Position numbers and translations under genes: made by a program. This document shows positions 45,691-62,346 of a stretch of DNA of 64,000 bases, piece after piece. Below the pieces are notes generated by a model that saw only the letters and a list, made by a program, of their open reading frames with translations, ran no database searches and had not been told where the DNA came from. The stretch spans positions 62,001 to 126,000 of the forward strand of contig MSJH02000805.1 of NCBI GenBank assembly GCA_001931875.2, read 5' to 3'. Position 1 is the first letter of the stretch. Every line of letters begins with the position of its first letter. This DNA comes from Byssochlamys sp. IMV 00236 (taxonomy: Eukaryota > Ascomycota > Eurotiomycetes > Eurotiales > Thermoascaceae).

Positions 45691-46850
45691 CTTGGCGGTT
45701 CTCTGTCCGTTGGAACTTGTTCGCGGATAAGGTGTGCTGCTCTTCTTCTGCGTTGCCGGACTCGCTTGATGTCGAGGCAGAACGACAGTCGATGAGAAGA
45801 GGCTGTCCGTTGGACTGTTGGTGTCTGCGGTCAAAATCAGTCGGACTGCCTATTGTGTCCTGAGCCGCATGTCTGGGCCTGATTCACACACGAAATTTAA
45901 GCGAGGGAGCGCTTAACCCGATCGGGTAATACGCGTCCGCGCGGGCAGAGATGGCGGGGAGACCCTGAGGCAACGATCACTTCGATAAGAGTCAGAGAGA
46001 TACTGGTTCAGTCTACAAATAAATAATGTTTTTGTTCTACTCTACAAAGGTTCAGTTCAAGAGTTAGCCACGGACATATTCTTGACAGATGGCGAAGCAC
46101 AATCTAGGGTTAGTGCGATACAGACAAGGTACTGGTGATGGATTCATTTCGTCTTCAACTACATAGGCGGCATTCATCTTATATCACCATAGAGCATCTT
46201 AAGTAGGGTCTCTTGACTCCAGGGAAGGAGGCCTAAGACCATTTGATGGCGAGAAACAATAGGCATCCGATTCGTCTCCAAGTACGCCGGCGCTATGCCA
46301 AAACAGATAAGCCCAGATGATACGAGGCAAGAGATCAAGCGGAATATCGTCAGAAATGCGCATTCGAAACGGAGCGAAGTAAAGCAAGAAGCAAGGGAAA
46401 AAAAGAGATAAAAAATTCACACATCCACCGTCTCGCCACGGCAAGGTAGACTCGTTGCACGCACATATACGATACATTCTTCGCCGAAGGCTGGCAGCTG
46501 AAACAGAAACATGCAATATCAGTCTCAGCCATCAAATGAATCCCTTCCATCCGCGAACCTATATTTTTGCGCTACCGCAGATATCCTGTTCGGAGTGATC
46601 GGGCGCGATGGTTCTGACGATCCTCACCCCATAGTGGGGTACACAAGATCCGCCAGATCGTAGGCCACGAGGGAAACGTGGCACGTTATCCAAGTTGAAC
46701 AAGATAACCATTAATCCGGGTTACTCTGCGTTGACCTCGAGAGGAACGCGTGCCCGGAGTACATCTGCTCGCTGGCGGATAATCTAGTATTCTGCACGAA
46801 GCTGAACAGAGGTATATAATCATAACACGCCTCCACCAGACACCGTTGTC
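45691..46850. other. spacer between eIF3c promoter and yak1 3' end
   Basis: No supported gene. The first 200 bases are the eIF3c upstream region and the rest is 3' flank of the minus-strand kinase. Confidence 0.45.
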
Positions 46851-49930
<3,080 letters not shown>

Positions 49931-51749
49931 GGTGATCAGCCACAGCGCTCGATCATCCGTATACAAATCAACAAGATGTTGGAGAGTCGCGATGACAGCT
50001 GCTGTCGATGCCCACAGCGCACATGCACCGTTCCCGTGGATGGCAGCGGGCCCGAGACGACTGCGGCTCGTCGCCTAGACTCACGGTGGGGAGAGAGAGA
50101 GAGAGCTCGGGGACGATGGCGATGTCTGACGCAAGCCGTACGAGGAGGACGACGAGAAATTGCTGCTAGTGAGTCGCGCAAAAGCTCATCATCCAAGACG
50201 ATCAGAGGTTTTCGTTGCGTTGGCTTCAGAGTTGGGCTGCCGTGCACCAGCTGGGAGAGCGCAGTTGCGATTCGAGGTTGGGTGCGGCCCAGCAGCCAAT
50301 ATCAACGCGGGAACGGGATTGACCAGGAGCTCTTGTGAGCCGGCAGTCGGAGGGAATCGAGACCCCCAAAGCAGAGTGCCCTGGCAGAGCAGAAGACGCT
50401 GCGAATCGTAGAGGGTGCTTGCGGTAGTGGAATGTGGAAGGGAAAAGGGTAATAATAGCGTACGACGCAGGTGTGGAGGTGGAGGTCTCGTCGAGTTTAG
50501 TAGTCAACGAGGGGGAACTTCGGGTTCGCGGCGTTTGTCGTGCCTGGAAGGGGAAGTTTGAGGGCGGGCGCAAACGTTGCAATCTCAGGAGATCAAGACA
50601 GCTCCTGGAAGGACTAGGCGACGATATGTATACAGGTTTACCATACTCGTAGCTAGCGGAGAAAAGTGAATTCCTCAATGGGGTTCCCAATGCCCGATCC
50701 CGTCTGCTGTCGTCTCTCAAGCCGGCACAGAGACTGCTAGGTACTCAACTAAGACATCGGCTCATTTGTTTCTCACAAACATCTCCAGTAGATTAGACAG
50801 ACTTTTGGGGGCGCTGGTCGCCAACCATTGCCCAGAGACAGTCTGGTCTAGACACTGGCTATCTACCGGGAACAGCGTTGTATAAAGCACTCGGCGTCCG
50901 AATTCCGCTCTACTGCTTCCCTGTTGCGACCATGGCGTCCCAGCCGTTTTCAGGTGCGAAACCATTTCCAAGACTCCGTCGCACCACCTTGAGCTGCCCT
51001 GGTGAACCAAATCGCAATAGCGACGATATCCGGACACTGTAAACAGCCATATTTGTCGTCAATGTTGTCTGCTTGTTCTGGACAGTGCTGGACAGTGAGC
51101 ATATCATCGCAAAGACTAAGACTGCATTAGGAAGACTTGGGACGGACACCTGGTACGGTAATTCTGATACCGAACAATACATAGGGCGCCACCAAGATCC
51201 ACCGTGCAGCTGCTAAAAATGACCTTACGTGACATGACACTAAGCCCAGTGGGAGGCGGTGAATCTAGGCTACCGCCCGTAGAGCGTTTTCTGCCGGTTT
51301 GTCATCATCGCCTCCAGGTTATCGAGAGAGCAGCAGTAACTGCCGCAACACATGCTCAGTCAGAGCATATCTTCTGCCTGTGAGGATTGCGTATAGACCA
51401 TCCTGATATATGGACCGCTCTGGGATACGCCAATCTGCAACGTTGCGTTCTGCAGGCCTCTGGAAGGAGGCTCTCTGAGGAGCATACAGATTTGTCCCCG
51501 CCTTTGGCTCAAGACCTTCCGCCACCGTTACGAACGGATATCGCTGTAGAATTTTCAACAGGATCTAATTGTGTCATCAGCAGCTGGTGAATTATAGAAA
51601 TTCACCAAGCCTAACAATAGCATATATGAACGACTGAGGGGTCTCGTTTTCGAGAGTCATACTTCTCAAGGGAGCCCTGCGCTTTTTCCGACTTGTTGCA
51701 ACAACCTTTCTGCCTCACCACGGTCTCACGACGCTCTCACGGCGCAAAC
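49931..51749. other. shared upstream region of yak1 and the Rad26-like gene
   Basis: About 1.8 kb between two divergent genes. It has a GA microsatellite at about 50091-50106 and GC-rich, coding-like shadows up to 50700, probably the long yak1 5' leader. I recognise no protein family in the frames on either strand between 50700 and 51700. Confidence 0.45.
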
Positions 51750-54700
51750 ATGGATGAAGGTAGACCTGAAAGACAAGAAAGCCCGGTAGTAAAGCCTGAG
51801 GCAATGGAGCAAGAACTCCAGGATGACGATCCTACTATAACGGAGAGGGCCGGGCCAGAAGGTGGAGCATCTAATCAGAACACCACGGAAACTACCGACG
51901 AGTCGGCCCAACTGAGGGAGCTACTTCAGACGGATATACGAGATCAAGATGATCTTGAACGTGATATTGGACGCCAGGTAAGCACTGATTCGACGGGTTT
52001 GTCTTCAAAAAGATCGTCCTAATTCCGGGATCAGGCCGATAAGCTGCTCGTTGAGCAAGCAGATGAACGCGATAATAAGAGACTGGAACGGGCCAAGAAT
52101 GAGAAAGAGTTTGTCTCTCTATTTGTGTTTGTCCTCACAGGCGAGACAGTGTCTGATTGAGTTACAGGAAACTTGAAGCGCAGGTCGTCAAGTTGCATCA
52201 GCGACTCTCACAACCCGTTGGGACTTCCGCGAGGGTTCGCATTCGTTCTGAAATCGAGAAGACGGAATCACGTATAGACGCTCTGGAAGCGGATCTAAAA
52301 GATATACAGCAACGCATCGACGAACGACATCAAGGCCAAGAATATGCGGCCCAGGCAACCGGCAGCGGGCGCCTGCCAAATGAGTCCCGCAGAGACTATC
52401 TCATTCGGACTGGAAAGATCACGCCGTTCTCAAAGATGGGATCGGGGACAAATGAAGGTCCTCTGGCAAGCCTCCACGATGCCCTGATCGATGCGGAGGA
52501 TGAACGCGATGAGGTTGAGGCACTCGAGGAAGCCAAGAATAGGGCTGCTGTGTCCCACCGCGACCTCCGCCTTCCCGGCCTTGGTTTTGATGAGACTGAA
52601 ACGAGTTTTGAAGAGGTTTCTCCATTCGACCGTTCACAGAAACGGAGAAAGCTGCAACCGAAGGTCACACGAAAGGTTGTTGTGGGCAAATCACCGGAGA
52701 CAGAGAAGGCTGATGAAGAACTGGATGTACAAGTGAGCGACGAAGATGAGTCCGCTGATTATGTTGACACGGGTGAGGCTGGAATCCCATCAGAGGAGGA
52801 TGAAGAATATGTTTCAGAGGAAGTCGAGAGACCGGGAAGGAAGCGAAAGCAACCCGTGAGCGACGAATCTGTTGAAGATCTCCGCGGTGTTGACGATGGG
52901 AACGAGAAGATCTACCAGTCTCGCCTGCAACAATGGGTTCAGCGGAGGTCAGCCGCCCGTAAGCGTGCCATCAACACTGGCAAGACTACTATACCAGACA
53001 CGGATGATGATAGCCAGCAAGAAGAATGGTTCATGCCGCATCCCACAGTGCCAGACGCAGAATTCGATGGCGGGTACCGGATTCCTGGCGATATCTATCC
53101 TTATCTATTCGACTACCAGAAGACTGGAGTCCAGTGGCTCTGGGAGTTGTACCAGCAGCAGGTTGGAGGAATCATCGGTGATGAAATGGGACTTGGAAAG
53201 ACTATCCAAGTCATATCATTTTTGGCTGGTCTTCACCACAGCAATAAGTTGACAAAACCAGTCATCGTCGTATGTCCTGCAACTGTTATGAAGCAGTGGG
53301 TTAATGAGTTCCATCGCTGGTGGCCTCCCTTCCGCGTGTCCATTCTGCACACCTCTGGCAGTGGCATGATCAACGTCAAAAGTGAAAGCAGCAGAGAAGA
53401 TCGGCTGACGTCCCAGATGTGGGATCCAACTCGCTCTCATGCCGCTTCCAAGGGACAGAAAGCAGCAAGAAAGATTGTCAAGCGTGTCATTGAGGATGGA
53501 CATGTTTTGGTGACCACTTATTCCGGCCTTCAGACCTATGCATCTCATCTGATTTCTGTTGACTGGGGTTGCGCCGTCCTTGATGAGGGACATAAAATCC
53601 GGAACCCCGACACTGCCATTACGATTCACTGCAAGGAGTTACGTACCCCGCATCGCATCATCCTCTCCGGGACACCAATGCAGAATAATCTGTCTGAACT
53701 ATGGTCATTATTCGACTTCGTTTTCCCGATGCGTCTGGGGACATTGGTAGATTTCAGGAATCAGTTCGAATTTCCTATCCGTCAGGGCGGTTATGCGAAT
53801 GCGAGCAACTTGCAGGTGCAAACAGCTGCCAGATGCGCGGAAACGCTCAAGGATGCCATCAGTCCATATCTCCTACAGCGGTTCAAAGTCGACGTTGCTG
53901 CTGACCTCCCAAAGAAGAGTGAACAGGTGCTGTTCTGCAAGCTAACAAAGCTGCAACGGAGAGCCTACGAAGCATTTCTCGGTTCAGAGGATATGCAATC
54001 GATACTTAATGGAAAAAGACAAGTCCTGTACGGGGTAGACATTCTTCGCAAGATTTGCAATCACCCTGACCTCCAGAACCATAAAATGCTGTCTCAAAAA
54101 ACCGACTATGACTACGGTAACCCGTCAAAATCCGGCAAGATGCAGGTCGTCAAAGCCTTGCTTGAACTGTGGAGAGATACTGGACACAAGACACTGTTGT
54201 TTGCGCAGCATCGTATAATGCTGGATATTCTGGAAAAGTACATCAAGGCCTTGTCTGGGTTTAACTATCGTCGGATGGACGGCAGCACTCCCATTCAGCA
54301 CAGACAAACTATGGTTGACGAGTTCAACAATGATCCCAATCTCCATGTCTTTCTTCTCACCACCAAAGTGGGTGGTCTAGGGGTTAACCTGACCGGAGCT
54401 GATCGCGTCATCATATATGACCCTGACTGGAACCCCTCCACTGATGTCCAGGCCCGAGAGAGGGCATGGAGATTGGGTCAGAAGCGTGAGGTCACTATCT
54501 ACCGCTTGATGACAACTGGTACTATTGAGGAGAAGATCTATCATCGTCAGATTTTCAAGCAATTCCTGACGAACAAGATCCTCAAGGACCCGAAGCAGAG
54601 ACAGACTTTCCAGATGAGTGACTTACACGACTTGTTCTCGCTTGGTGATGAAAATCAGGGGCCCACCGAAACTAGTAAGCTCTTTAAAGATGCAGAGGTC

Positions 54701-55507
54701 ACTTACGACGAGAATCGTCAGAGTACATCTCAGGAACGGGCAGAGCCTATTGCGGCCGAGAATAATCCTTCGGATCTCCAGGACGAAAAGAGGGATATTA
54801 GCAAAGTTGTGGGGGTCGCTTCGATGGAAAACTTCCAGGACGAACCTGCGCCGGGCACAAATCCGGAAAATCCAGGTACTTCAGCCTCCGAGGCACGTCT
54901 CATGGAAGGTATCTTCGCCCGTTCCGGTGTCCACTCTGCGCTTGAGCACGACCAGATCGTCAATGGTAAACGAGTTGTCAAGGCGGATCCCAAGATCATC
55001 GAAGCGGAAGCCCGGAGAATCGCCGCAGAAGCTGCTGCAGAACTGCGCAAGGCCGGTGAAGCTGCCAGGTCTGTCCCTATCGGAACCCCAACATGGACAG
55101 GTCAATTCGGTGTCGCTGGAAGGCCAGAAGAACCTGCTTCCGTGCGACCAGCTTTTGGTGGAAGCAGCAGTAGCGCACGTCGGGCCAACGCTGGACCGTC
55201 TTCTGCCAGCATTCTTGCGAATCTGACAGCTCGTACTGGTGGAGGTCCGTCACGGAGCAGCAGCAACAGCCCTGCCCCAGCAGCAAGCGGAAGGGACTTC
55301 ATGACCATGATTCGAGACTACATCATTTCACATGGTGGGTCAGTCTATACTCAAATGTTAATTGACCATTTTAATCGGTTCTGCACGACTCCTCAGCGTT
55401 CTGCGGAATTTAAGGAGATGTTGAAGACGATTGCAGTGCTGCAAAAGGGTGGCCGCAACGGCAGAGGGAAGTGGTCTCTGAAGCCAGAATACGCGAAGAG
55501 GGGGTGA
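51750..55507 (+). CDS. rad26: SWI2/SNF2 DNA-dependent ATPase Rad26/CSB (transcription-coupled repair)
   Basis: Three exons, 51750-51977, 52035-52108 and 52168-55507, about 1213 residues. The N-terminus has a Leu-rich acidic segment (LRELLQTDIRDQDDLERDIG) like the autoinhibitory latch of CSB/Rhp26, then a coiled coil. The ATPase core has DYQKTGVQWLWELYQQ, Walker A GDEMGLGKTIQ, the DEGH box in LDEGHKIRNPD, SGTPMQNNLSELWSLFDFV, and helicase-C motifs (LTTKVGGLGVNLTGADRVI, DWNPSTDVQARERAWRLGQ). The C-terminal region carries a winged-helix-like end (DYIISHGGSVYTQMLIDHF), as in CSB. It remodels stalled RNA polymerase II at lesions. DEGH is normal in this subfamily. The start ATG at 51750 is the first in frame after a stop. 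Confidence 0.94.
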
Positions 55508-56036
55508 ATTAATGCTATGATACCATGTACCAATATTATGTTCGTTGTTTTTTCTATATCGAGGCGATTCTCGTAAATGACCTATTTCGATGCATTTCCC
55601 TCTTATCCCTTCTTATGATTTACAGTGGTTCCATATTATTATTATTTTCGATATTTCTAGTAAAAGTAAATATACTTGGCATGAGTTCTCAATTGGAAAT
55701 AGGGCTATTGTAAGGCTCCTAGCCGCTGCTCGAACATAGCGATACAAAGCATTGTCCCTAAAAACTATAATCCTTAATGGCTCGTCCGTAGAAGATAAAG
55801 AGCGTATAGAAAATTGACATCGCTGCAAGTGTCCACTTCAGTCTAGGCAATGGCCGCTTTCATTCCAATACGTTGTCTTGCGCTAGAGCACAAGATGAGA
55901 GGAAGCGAGGCCCTGCATCCTCCTTTTCCCGAATTTATTGTGCAACCATTATAGCCTTTTGTGTTTTGTATTCGAGCGAATTGGCAGTATTGATTGGTTC
56001 TATGGGCCCCCAAGAGAAGAAGTGCCGAATCGAACA
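55508..56036. other. spacer: convergent 3' ends
   Basis: AT-rich 3' flanks of the Rad26-like gene and of the minus-strand membrane protein. Nothing else is seen. Confidence 0.5.
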
Positions 56037-57289
56037 CTAGACATAAGTCTGAGTTTGATATGTACCTTCAAACTCCTGCCCCTCTTGAGATCGGTTCTCA
56101 TGAATAATGATGTGGTCTTTCTTCACCATTATACCCTCTATACTCTCACTACGCCCATGGCTCGTGGTTCTCACTGACGTGTCGTTCTGGAGGAGGTATC
56201 CTTTGCGGCTTATCGGGTTTAATTCAGATGACTGGACGTAGTAACCGTTTGTGGTTCCCTTGCTGTTTAGACCTTTAACTAGGGCCCGAAGCATGGGAAG
56301 TGAACCTGCGATAAGTGCAAGATCGCACTCGACGATGGTCCAAAGGATAATATCGCCGATACCAACTACAGAAACAAGGATGTTAGCGCCGTATCTTTGG
56401 GGTGAAAAGAGGGGAGCTTAGACTTATCTTGAACATACCTAGGTAGTCTTTCTTCGCAAAGTAAGCAGTTCCAAAAGGGAGACGAGCAATAGTCGCAATA
56501 GAAGCCATGACACCAAGCGAAAGAACCATGATAATAGCAGTCTTTCGCCTTCGGGACATCTGAACCTTCCGTAACATAAGAAAGGGCAGAACCGCAGTGG
56601 TAACGTCGGTGAGGAGATTAAATGCAGAGATGACGAAAGTGATCACCACAGTGATCGTGTTCGGGAGACAGGTTCCTGGCTTTTCGCCCCAAGTCCTCTC
56701 GATTGGTCGACATTGGAGTAGGATGTAGATATCAACAAAGACGGTGGAAATGACAGTGATACCGATCAAAGTCCATAGCGTAATTCGGTGCCATCTTATA
56801 ACTGCGATACGGAGTAAGGTCAAGCAGATACTGCATTTGATCCAAACGAAGCCGCTCAGGAAGAAGATCTGCCATAGAAAGACTGACTGATGGGTGGTCA
56901 GGGGGGGTTGGTCATTATGAATTGGGACAGGTTAAGGAGAACGTTACCTTAGCTCCCTCCATCCAAATCACACCTGTTGCTCCGCCTGGAATTCTTTCAT
57001 CGGGACTGCCGAGTCCAGTAAATGTGCCGTAGCTTATAACGGCATTGTGTACCATGTTTATCACCTTGTAGAAAGTTAGCGATTTCCACCACAATTCGAG
57101 TCTCCTTGGTGCGTATACATATCCAATACACATGAGCCAATCCTCAGTTGCGAACTTGCGAAGACGGAGACGAACTGTGACTCTCAGTATTATGATAATA
57201 GTACATAGTATGGAAAATGTGATGGCAACAGCCAAGATGCTTCTTGCGAGGCCTGTAGGTCGAATCGCGTGCCAACCAGGAGGTGCCAT
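56037..57289 (-). CDS. SAT4/rhodopsin-type fungal integral membrane protein
   Basis: A multi-exon gene on the minus strand. It starts MAPPGWHAIRPTGLARS, followed by a membrane segment (ILAVAITFSILCTIIIILRV) and RLRLRKFATEDWLMCIG, the typical second-loop signature. Later exons give IFFLSGFVWIKCSICLTLLRI, ITLWTLIGITVISTVFVDIYILLQC with the conserved RPIERTWG, and further helices with RRRKTAIIMVLSLGVMASIATIARL. The last segment (IILWTIVECDLALIAGSLPMLR) leads into a hydrophilic tail. Seven helices, the ExxWG-type loop and WTxVE are hallmarks of this large ascomycete family, distantly like Pth11 receptors. Ligand and role are unknown. Members are often clade-specific, fitting the accessory DNA that follows. 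Confidence 0.85.
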
Positions 57290-59820
57290 TCTAGCATTTA
57301 CCTACTATGGTGGTGAATAAAGAAAAGAAATGATAAACGAATGAAAAGTAAAATAAATCGAACTGTCCAAGATTCTTTTTCCAGGGTCTAATGAGCTGAG
57401 ACAATATATCCCGTCACAGGGGGCAAATCCGCCGTTAGTTGCTCTACCAGGATAGAAGCACTAACTACGACCAGCTCTACTTAGCCAGTTTCGAACTTGC
57501 CGATTTTCCAATAATGCCATCTATTTTTCTTCTGGACTTTTAGAGAGTACTGAATTATTAATTATGACTACCAGACGGCCTTTATTGGCAGTCTAGCCTA
57601 CTGGGTACCTAGGGTTAGAAGCTCTGGGATCTCTACAGTAGGTATTTGACTACTCAACATATGCCCAAACACTGAAAACCATGGATAGTTGTAGGGAGGT
57701 CCCTTAGCAGTCTCATCTACGGGGTGGTGTTGCGAAACCAGATGTATCGAGAGGGTATCCAATCTCCTATCTATGGGGAAGGTGAATTGATAGACCAGCA
57801 AAGCAGGTCAAAAAACTAAGAAATCCTGTCTAATCAGCGTTCCAGAGCTGATATGTTGTCATCTATTGTCGATATAATTCCATATAATGTACCTATCAAA
57901 TACAACAAAAGGTACATACGTTTTTCAAATAAGATATTCCTTGCTCCTTCCCACTGCATCTACGTCTCCTTTGACAGCTAGATAATGAGCTTGCACTTTG
58001 CATAATCTATTAAGACGATTCCTCACAACATGTAATAGATATTAGCGGGCGTAAATTGTAGAAACACCGCAAATGTGCTATCCCCATGGATCAAAATTGT
58101 CAACTTTCTGCCCCTAGACGCCACCGTAAGAGATTTGTATGGTATGGTATGGTAGTCAGTTCCCGCACCTGTTAGCTCGAAGCAGAGTTACGGTGACACC
58201 TAGCGGACAGCAGGCCTGTACCGCCTCCTTGGCGGTATACCATACATTTGTTTGCGGTGGCCCTGGGGCCGCTCCATTTCGCCCGCTCTTGGTGTTGGTA
58301 GTAGTATGTGGTCTTAGGCCAGCCCCTGCCACGTATTCCCTTTTTACCTAACAGTACCTCTAAGTAGAGCTAATTGATAAATAAGAGGTTTTCCTATATG
58401 TCCTACCGCAATTGATAATTCTCGTAGGGAGTAACTACATCAGCAGTTGACTCAATCCGGGATGCGAACTTAAAGATACAGAGAAACAGAACAGCTTTGC
58501 CTGCCATCCTAAGTAGACTGTGAGTATCCCGGATGCTCTTTCTTAGTAGTGTCTTACGGTCCTAAGTACGGAGGATCCCAGAATTTTATCTATCAGCTTT
58601 ACTCAGAGTCCTGGCACCAAAAGGAAGGCAAGTTACTCTCCGCTAGACCAGCGGAGAACAGAGGTCTAAAAGAACCAGAACGTACTAGAACAACTCCCAA
58701 TAACAAAGACAAAAAGCCGATCCACGCCAGAAGGGCCGTCCCGAGTCCCGACTGCCAATACTGGACGCTTGACAAGGGCATCGTTCTTCGCCTCTGCGTA
58801 GTTGATTATACGGACTAGTCATCGTCAGCTAACTATTCTAATTGTTGTTGATTATGTAGCGGGACCCCAACTGACGGGATCCATCATCCATCACGTCCTA
58901 AGTGCGAATCAGCTATGGATCGCCAAGAGGCAGAGAGTCTTGACTTTTAGATGCCAAGATGTCACTAACATTGCTGCACAGCATTAGCGGCGGGAGGAAG
59001 CTGTTTCCGCCGGGATGTCAAGGCCAGACGAACTCCTCCCAGAATTCCTCACCTTGTCCGAATCACCTGTCTTGGACTTACTATACAGCTAACGCAGCGG
59101 CGTACTCCGTAGCTATTCTTGCGGCGTAGCTAGTCCCGCGGCGTAGTCATCACTGCGGCGTAGTTATTCCTGCCGCGTATTTAGCTTCGGACTATACAAT
59201 TAGTACAAGATCATGTCCAGTCTAAACAACTCTCGACCTGACGTCCAAACGTCCAATGCGCTGGCGGAGCCGTTTCTCCACTTGAAGAAGGATCCGGTCT
59301 ATCTCTAAGAAAGGTCCAGGCCGCATTATCTTGCTGTTGGGTACCTAGCTTAATGGCACTGCATCCTCCAGCCAATGTCAACGGACTTTCGGACAGAATC
59401 TCGAAGTTCCATGATAGAACAACTACTTGGAGGAGCGCTAAAGACGTGCGATGGGGATGGATCTGCTTCCAGAATTCGTTTTCTAGAATGACTTAGACAA
59501 TGTATGAGAGTCCGAAGATGTCTCCAGACTCGTGGGAAAGATTTCGGAAACTCATATCAAATTCATGCTAGATTGAGGGTTGGAATCTAAATTATGGCAT
59601 TCTGATCTGAATTTCCACAACTTTTAGTCAGACTATAACTATAGCTATACTTAGAATATTCTAATATGGTGAGTGGCGATGGGTACGCATAACTCTTCAG
59701 AGCTGGGTGTACATAGTATTAAGGGAATACACGATCTGTCTGATATATCTAAAGAGAGGGGTCTAGAAGATGGAATTCCTGCCCTCATATCCAAGCTCAA
59801 ATATGATGCGGGGACTGCAT
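57290..59820. other. accessory-type gene-free region with minisatellite
   Basis: About 2.5 kb with no supported gene. AT-rich stretches at 57540-57600 and 57790-58060 look decayed. The frames at 58549-58818 on either strand have no recognisable motif. A 17-bp minisatellite lies at 59097-59188. Confidence 0.45.
59097..59188. repeat. 17-bp GCGGCGTAG minisatellite, about five units
   Basis: Units begin at 59121, 59138, 59155 and 59172, exactly 17 bases apart, each starting GCGGCGTA (GCCGCGTA in the last). A first unit at 59097 carries a 7-base insertion. The second half of each unit is more variable. Confidence 0.85.
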
Positions 59821-60950
59821 CTACTGGAGACCCCCGGACACCCATAAGGACAACGGTAGTTCATACCTGCTGAGTATTGGTATCGCATATAAGGAAGGGA
59901 GCCACGCCAACGTGTAGTAATTGAAAGTGGCGCGGTCTGCTTTCGCTGACCGACAAGACAGCATTCGAGCTACCACGAAACTTCCAACTAAGAGTGGTGG
60001 CACATAACCAGCGGTAAAACGCGAGTTTCCCCAGTATGCCGGACAGGCAATAGACCAAAATGAGATGAACAGAGTCGTGATCCAGCGGGTTGTCCAGTCG
60101 CCGATGACGAGAGGCACTGTGCGTCTTCCTCGGGCGCGGTCGCCTTCCTGGTCTCTCAGGTCCTGTATTTGTACGGTTGTGAATGTGTTGATTCCAAGAA
60201 GAAGACACCACTCATATCCAGCTCGGGTCATTGTTGTCGAACCCATTGCTTCCGCTGCCACACGCGTCGCGCCCAGCTGGCCCGTCATGTAGAACAAGGC
60301 ATTGATGATGTTCTTTCCCCACCATGAGCTGGCGCCACTCGCATAGTCGTAAACCCACGTTTCGGCCATAAAGAAGAGTGCTTCAGGAAAGCCACCTAAC
60401 CAGGTGCCAGTCGCTAATAACAAAAGACAGGTCGCTGCGATGTACCAGTGTTGAGCGCTCTCGATGCTCAGCCGACCAGATGGAATGGCTCGCCAGGGCT
60501 TATTGAGTTTGTCTTCTCGAATGGATTCAGGATCTTTCTGGTTGCTGCAATCGAAGTGAAAGACGTAAAGCCAGGCATAGAATCCAGCATGTGAGAGGGC
60601 AGCAGAGAGATCGTTCCAACTGGGAGATGGGTTGGTCGTGACACCACCAGATGCAACACCTAACATGGCGAAAAGGACGATAGGAAGGACGTATGCTTTG
60701 ATATTACTCTCGGTGATCAGATGCGCGAGGCTGATGATTTCCCAGGTCTGAGCGAAGAAACGACATATCTGTACCTTGGTTAGCAATGACAACAGATACC
60801 TCGTACTTGTGGCTGAATTATTATAAATACCCTTGATGGAACATTCTCATTACGAGAGACTTTAAGATCGGTACATGTGAACTGACGAGGGCCATTGGCA
60901 TTAGAGCTCTTACTAGACGGGAGCGCACCAGAGATGATATCCGACTTCAT
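59821..60950 (-). CDS. UbiA-superfamily membrane prenyltransferase or terpene cyclase
   Basis: Two exons, 60950-60831 and 60774-59821, give about 357 residues. The intron has a textbook GCTAACC branch point, and splicing supplies a real ATG (MKSDIISGALP), whereas the unspliced frame lacks one. Multiple hydrophobic helices surround the first polar motif NQKDPESIREDKLNKPWRAI (followed by PSGR) and the second motif DLRDQEGDRARGRRTVP. These Asp-rich loops bind Mg-diphosphate in UbiA enzymes. The NQ...EDxxNKPWRxIPSGR form is that of a fungal branch that includes UbiA-type sesquiterpene cyclases such as the fumagillin cyclase, as well as prenyltransferases. The product cannot be told from sequence. 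A short-chain dehydrogenase lies 1.4 kb away on the other strand. Confidence 0.85.
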
Positions 60951-62346
60951 ATTGAGCGAGGTCCGAGGGAAATAGACTTCAGAACAGTTAAAGATATGTA
61001 TACATGTAGAGGACTTGCTGAATCTCTGTCATTTTCCTCCATTCACAGGCACTATTCTCCTCTTTAATAACCCGAGATACTCAAAGTTCTGACTGTATTC
61101 TTGGCTCTTGGAAGAGACTACCCCTCTGAAAACTCAGATGTAATGCTTGGCCCGGGACGAGAAATTTCGTGTCTCTGAATTAGTTCAATACTATGGCAAC
61201 TTCTATTTGGTACGTGGTGGAGAATATTGAAATGATCTTACGTGTAGGTAAATGGAGGTATAGACAAGTAGTGTAGGATAGCGTCGCAGAGGAAGACTAT
61301 ACAACCCGCCTCCAAGGATATGGATGGACCCCATAACCCCACATGTTTACGGACGAGTGTCGATGTAGCTCGAACTTTCAATTATCGGGGAAGCTACTGA
61401 GAACCCGGACCCACGGACTTTCACTCTCGACTTGAAGACTACAGAGTCGTAAGTATCATCCCCAAGTTACGGTGGGCTACAGAAATCATGACCTGTAAGA
61501 GATAGGCCGATTCCATAGCAAGCGGTTAGTAGCCTTGAATAAAGAGTCCAGTAGAAGCAACCTGACTCGTAGGTCTCGGGTTGTCTCATGTTAGTACTTG
61601 GTGCAAACCGTTCCCTAATTTAAGGTCCTCATTTTCTAAGTACTAGTTCCTGCCGTCGGATGTGTTCCGTAGGCTTCACCAAGCCACTCCGTTGCTGCAG
61701 GCAGAAACACTGGTTACCTCTTATCGACTAAAGTTGAATTCCGGTGGCAGGATGGAATCAAAGCCCAGAGGGCTAGCTGCCCGACACTACCTGTCATTCT
61801 ATTCCATACAGTGATCTTATCATGATTATCTGCTGGTTTAAAGTCAAAGAGTCTTGCCCATCTGTCGGTCTAGGATACGCCTTTATTTTGGCTCAAGATG
61901 AATTTTTATCAAATCCACCGCAATGGTCGACCTGTAAACAAGACGAAGACTGGAGCCAAGTATTCATCTATGCAGACCCATGTTATGTGCGCAAGCTAGT
62001 CGCCACGACCAATACTGACCCTGGTACTCTGCGCTGATTTCCAGCCATCGGTACGGCTACATAAGCGCTTCTTGAGTTGGCATTGTTTCAGGCAGCTATT
62101 TCCAGATTCAGAAAGGGTAAATCCATGATGGATCCGCTCAAACGGACCATATGACTAGGGGAAAAGTGTGAACAGTTCCTTTGTGTGAGACACCGACCCC
62201 TCTTATATGTTCTCTCATCGGACCAGCTTTCTTTTGGTTTCTTAATCACTACTCAGTTTGATTGATACACCTCCCTCCTCAGCTCTACTCTATTGAATCC
62301 TTTCTATTTTGATTTATCAAAGAACACCCTTTATTATCAAAACAAA
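60951..62346. other. shared upstream region of the UbiA-type gene and the dehydrogenase
   Basis: Divergent promoter region of about 1.4 kb. A 71-codon frame at 61822-62037 has no recognisable motif. A C/T-rich leader (about 62265-62310) precedes the dehydrogenase start. Confidence 0.45.

Noticed and set aside
49931..49966. Longer yak1 start upstream of 49930
   Set aside because: The extension begins with a non-ATG codon; the first ATG at 49930 is the better start.
53580..53600. DEGH instead of DEAH in the Rad26-like ATPase
   Set aside because: DEGH is the normal form in the CSB/Rad26 subfamily, so it is not a defect.
58549..58818. Frames on both strands around 58.6-58.8 kb
   Set aside because: No recognisable domain, and the two frames shadow each other in decayed accessory DNA.
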